This document shows, piece after piece, positions 13,170 through 14,774 of a DNA stretch of 14,774 nt. The notes under the pieces are model-generated. The model searched no databases. It saw nothing but the letters and a program-made list of their open reading frames with translations, and was not told the origin of the DNA. The position numbers and the translations under genes were made by a program. Origin of the DNA: GCA-003244245 sp032230565 (GTDB lineage: Bacteria > Actinomycetota > Actinomycetes > Mycobacteriales > Pseudonocardiaceae); contig JAVXWL010000137.1 in NCBI GenBank assembly GCA_032230565.1, forward strand, positions 1-14,774. The letters are read 5' to 3'. The first letter of the stretch is position 1. Each line of letters opens with the position of its first letter.

Positions 13170-14147
13170 TCAGAGTGTGACGCGGCAGGAGGTGTCTTGC
13201 GCGGCGGTGACGCGGGCACCCTGGTGTCCTAGCTCGCGTAGGCGGGCGAGCGCGCCCGGAGCGCTGAGGTCGATGTGCACAGTGTCGATGTGCTCGGTGG
13301 TCTCGCGCGCGGTGTCGCGGGCTGCGTCTAGGGTCTGGCGAGCTCGGTGGCCCGCCTGGATGGTGGCCGCCAACCCGCCGGTGGAGGCCAGCGAGCCGCG
13401 GGCCGCGCCCAACCGGCCCAGCGCGTCATCCACTGCCAGGAGCAGCGCGTCGCGGTTGCCCTCGCACATCGCCCGGACCAGTTCGGGCGGCGATCCGGCC
13501 ACCCGGGTGCCATCGGTGAACGAGCCCGCGGCCAGCGCCATCGCCAGCGATCCGCCGCCGGCGCCGACCGACGCGAGTACCGCGGCCAGCAGATGCGGCA
13601 GGTGCGAGACTCGGGCCACCGCTGCGTCGTGGTCCGCCGCGCCGGCCGGTACCACGTGCGCCCCGCACTCCAGCGCCAACCCGGCGACCTGGGCCCATAC
13701 CACCGGATCGGCGCCGTCGTCGCTACCCACCACCCAGGGGGTCCCGGCGAACAGCGTCGCCGATCCGGCTGCCCAGCCCGAAGCCGATGTTCCCGCCATC
13801 GGGTGCCCGCCGACGTAGCGGGCCGCCGGGACCAGGCGCGCCACTGCAGCGGCGACTGGTTGCTTGACGCTGACCACGTCGGTCAGGCGGCAGTACGGGG
13901 CGTGCCGGGCCACCATCGGCAGCACGTCGACCATGGCGGGTAGCGGTACTGCGAGCACCACCAGCGCGTCGTCGGCCAGCGCGTCCTCCATCGAGGAGGT
14001 GGCATCGAAGCCAGCCTCTCGGACCGCGGTGACGACAGCAGTGGACCTCGCCATCCCCCGGACCTTCCACCCTGCTTCGGCAGCCGCGCGCAGCAGCGAC
14101 CCGCCGATCAGACCCAAACCGATGACGCACAGGGAGCGTTCGCTCAT
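13170..14147 (-). CDS. tyrA: prephenate dehydrogenase
   Basis: TyrA oxidatively decarboxylates prephenate to 4-hydroxyphenylpyruvate with NAD(P)+, the committed step to tyrosine, in the cytoplasm. The 325-residue protein starts with a Rossmann motif CVIGLGLIGGSLLRAAAEAG (7-26). It continues with VGGHPMAGTSASGW (112-124, conserved prephenate-site His115) and DHDAAVARVSHLPH (172-185), the usual substrate-binding helix. From about 285 to 325 there is a C-terminal region that could be a reduced ACT-like or dimer-forming part. The start is ATG 14147, overlapping the stop of the upstream M20 gene as ATGA, so the two are translationally coupled. The amidase follows 14 bases downstream. M. tuberculosis also has a stand-alone tyrA (Rv3754), but I do not recall this gene order there. 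Confidence 0.96.
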   Translation of the reverse strand: MSERSLCVIGLGLIGGSLLRAAAEAGWKVRGMARSTAVVTAVREAGFDATSSMEDALADDALVVLAVPLPAMVDVLPMVARHAPYCRLTDVVSVKQPVAAAVARLVPAARYVGGHPMAGTSASGWAAGSATLFAGTPWVVGSDDGADPVVWAQVAGLALECGAHVVPAGAADHDAAVARVSHLPHLLAAVLASVGAGGGSLAMALAAGSFTDGTRVAGSPPELVRAMCEGNRDALLLAVDDALGRLGAARGSLASTGGLAATIQAGHRARQTLDAARDTARETTEHIDTVHIDLSAPGALARLRELGHQGARVTAAQDTSCRVTL

Positions 14148-14774
14148 GAGGTCAGTGTCTCCAGCGCGAAGCCGGCGTAGAGCGCGACCCCGTGCACCAT
14201 CGCAGCCTCGTCGAACAACACCCGGTTGGAATGGTTCGCGGGAGCCGCGTCCGGCTCATGACCCGGCGGGCAGGCCCCGAGGAACGCCATCGCGCCGGGG
14301 ACTCTCGCCAGCACGTAGGAGAAGTCCTCGGCGCCCATCAGCGGGTCCGGCATGGGCTCGGCGTGGTCCTTGCCGAGAACGGAGCGTGCCAGGTCGATCA
14401 CCTGCGGGGTCACCTCGTCGTCGTTGATGGTCACCGGGTAGCCGTGCTCAATCGCCACGGTCGCGGCGCAGCCATGCGCTGCCGCGACATGTTCGCACAC
14501 CCGGCGCACCTCCGCATGAAGTTTGATGCGGGTGTACTCGGACAGCGCTCGGATCGTGCCCTCCAGCTCCGCGGTCTCTGGGATGATGTTGGAGCTGGTG
14601 CCTGCGGAGATCCGGGTGACGGTGAGCACCGCCGGGTCGAAGACGCTCAACGTCCGAGTGATCATGGTCTGCAGCGCCCCGACCATCGCGGCCGCGGCCG
14701 GCACCGGATCTACCGCGTTGCACGGCGCGCTGGCGTGCCCACCTTGACCGGTGACGGTCACCCGCAGGACGTCC
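14144..14774 (-). CDS. M20 family amidohydrolase, C-terminal part
   Basis: The reading frame enters from the right window edge and ends at 14144; about 210 residues of the C-terminal half are visible. It reads DVLRVTVTGQGGHASAP, the start of the M20D dimerisation domain, then SAGTSSNIIPETAELEGTIR, MGAEDFSYVLARVP and PANHSNRVLFDEAAMVHG. These are signatures of the AmiA/hippurate-hydrolase/IAA-amino-acid hydrolase group, zinc-dependent enzymes that split N-acyl amino acids. The GAEDF glutamate and the ANHS histidine are conserved metal- or substrate-site residues. The N-terminal metal ligands lie outside the window. Its stop overlaps the tyrA start (ATGA). Two hydrolases flanking tyrA in one run suggest an amide-recycling role, which is only an inference. 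Confidence 0.92.
   Translation of the reverse strand, partial: DVLRVTVTGQGGHASAPCNAVDPVPAAAAMVGALQTMITRTLSVFDPAVLTVTRISAGTSSNIIPETAELEGTIRALSEYTRIKLHAEVRRVCEHVAAAHGCAATVAIEHGYPVTINDDEVTPQVIDLARSVLGKDHAEPMPDPLMGAEDFSYVLARVPGAMAFLGACPPGHEPDAAPANHSNRVLFDEAAMVHGVALYAGFALETLTS

Noticed and set aside
1..14774. CRISPR arrays, IS elements, tRNA genes, toxin-antitoxin pairs and DosR boxes
   Set aside because: I looked for regular repeats, transposase motifs, tRNA-like CCA-ended cloverleaves and the GGGACTWWAGTCCC core, and saw none.

Overview
The window is high-GC actinobacterial DNA and almost certainly mycobacterial. The reasons are: an octanoyltransferase with the spacing of catalytic residues seen in Mycobacterium LipB; a near-perfect SigF-type promoter; several TANNNT -10 boxes placed 6-7 bases before an ATG, as in the leaderless transcripts common in mycobacteria; and typical mycobacterial families. 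These include small DUF6131-like membrane peptides, a glycolipid-binding-domain protein, a LPG-synthase-like membrane protein followed by a lipoprotein, and a TyrA. The species cannot be fixed from the sequence alone. No rRNA, tRNA, CRISPR array, IS element or phage gene was seen.

Left part (1-3950). A small single-pass membrane protein lies behind a SigF-like promoter. It converges on a lipB paralogue. Divergent from lipB is a tight three-gene run: two proteins that each carry two YbjQ/UPF0145-like ('heavy-metal-binding') repeats, and a third conserved hypothetical. The long gap between lipB and this run holds a 10-bp inverted repeat.

Middle part (3951-8450). A small acidic ORF is divergent from an AI-2E/PerM-family membrane transporter. 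The transporter ends in a perfect 46-bp palindrome, which probably acts as a shared terminator with the first of two 51-52-residue membrane peptides. The second peptide lies 2.5 kb away on the same strand, and its stop region overlaps the end of an S53 (sedolisin/kumamolisin) protease gene. Between the two peptides lie a coiled-coil protein and the protease, which has no signal peptide.

Right part (8450-11900). A region with two palindromes separates the second peptide from a translationally coupled pair: a UPF0104/LPG-synthase-like membrane protein and a lipoprotein. These converge on a HesB/IscA-fold protein that contains no cysteine at all, preceded by a small basic ORF. A putative glycolipid-binding protein follows on the plus strand.

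The last 2.9 kb is a housekeeping-like minus-strand run: an M20 amidohydrolase (cut by the window edge), prephenate dehydrogenase TyrA, and an amidase. The first two overlap by ATGA; the amidase starts 14 bases after tyrA.

The stretch 110 to about 8450 looks like an accessory envelope/stress region: SigF-type promoter, membrane peptides, YbjQ proteins, transporter and protease. That functional grouping is inference. No recognised defence or secretion system is present.
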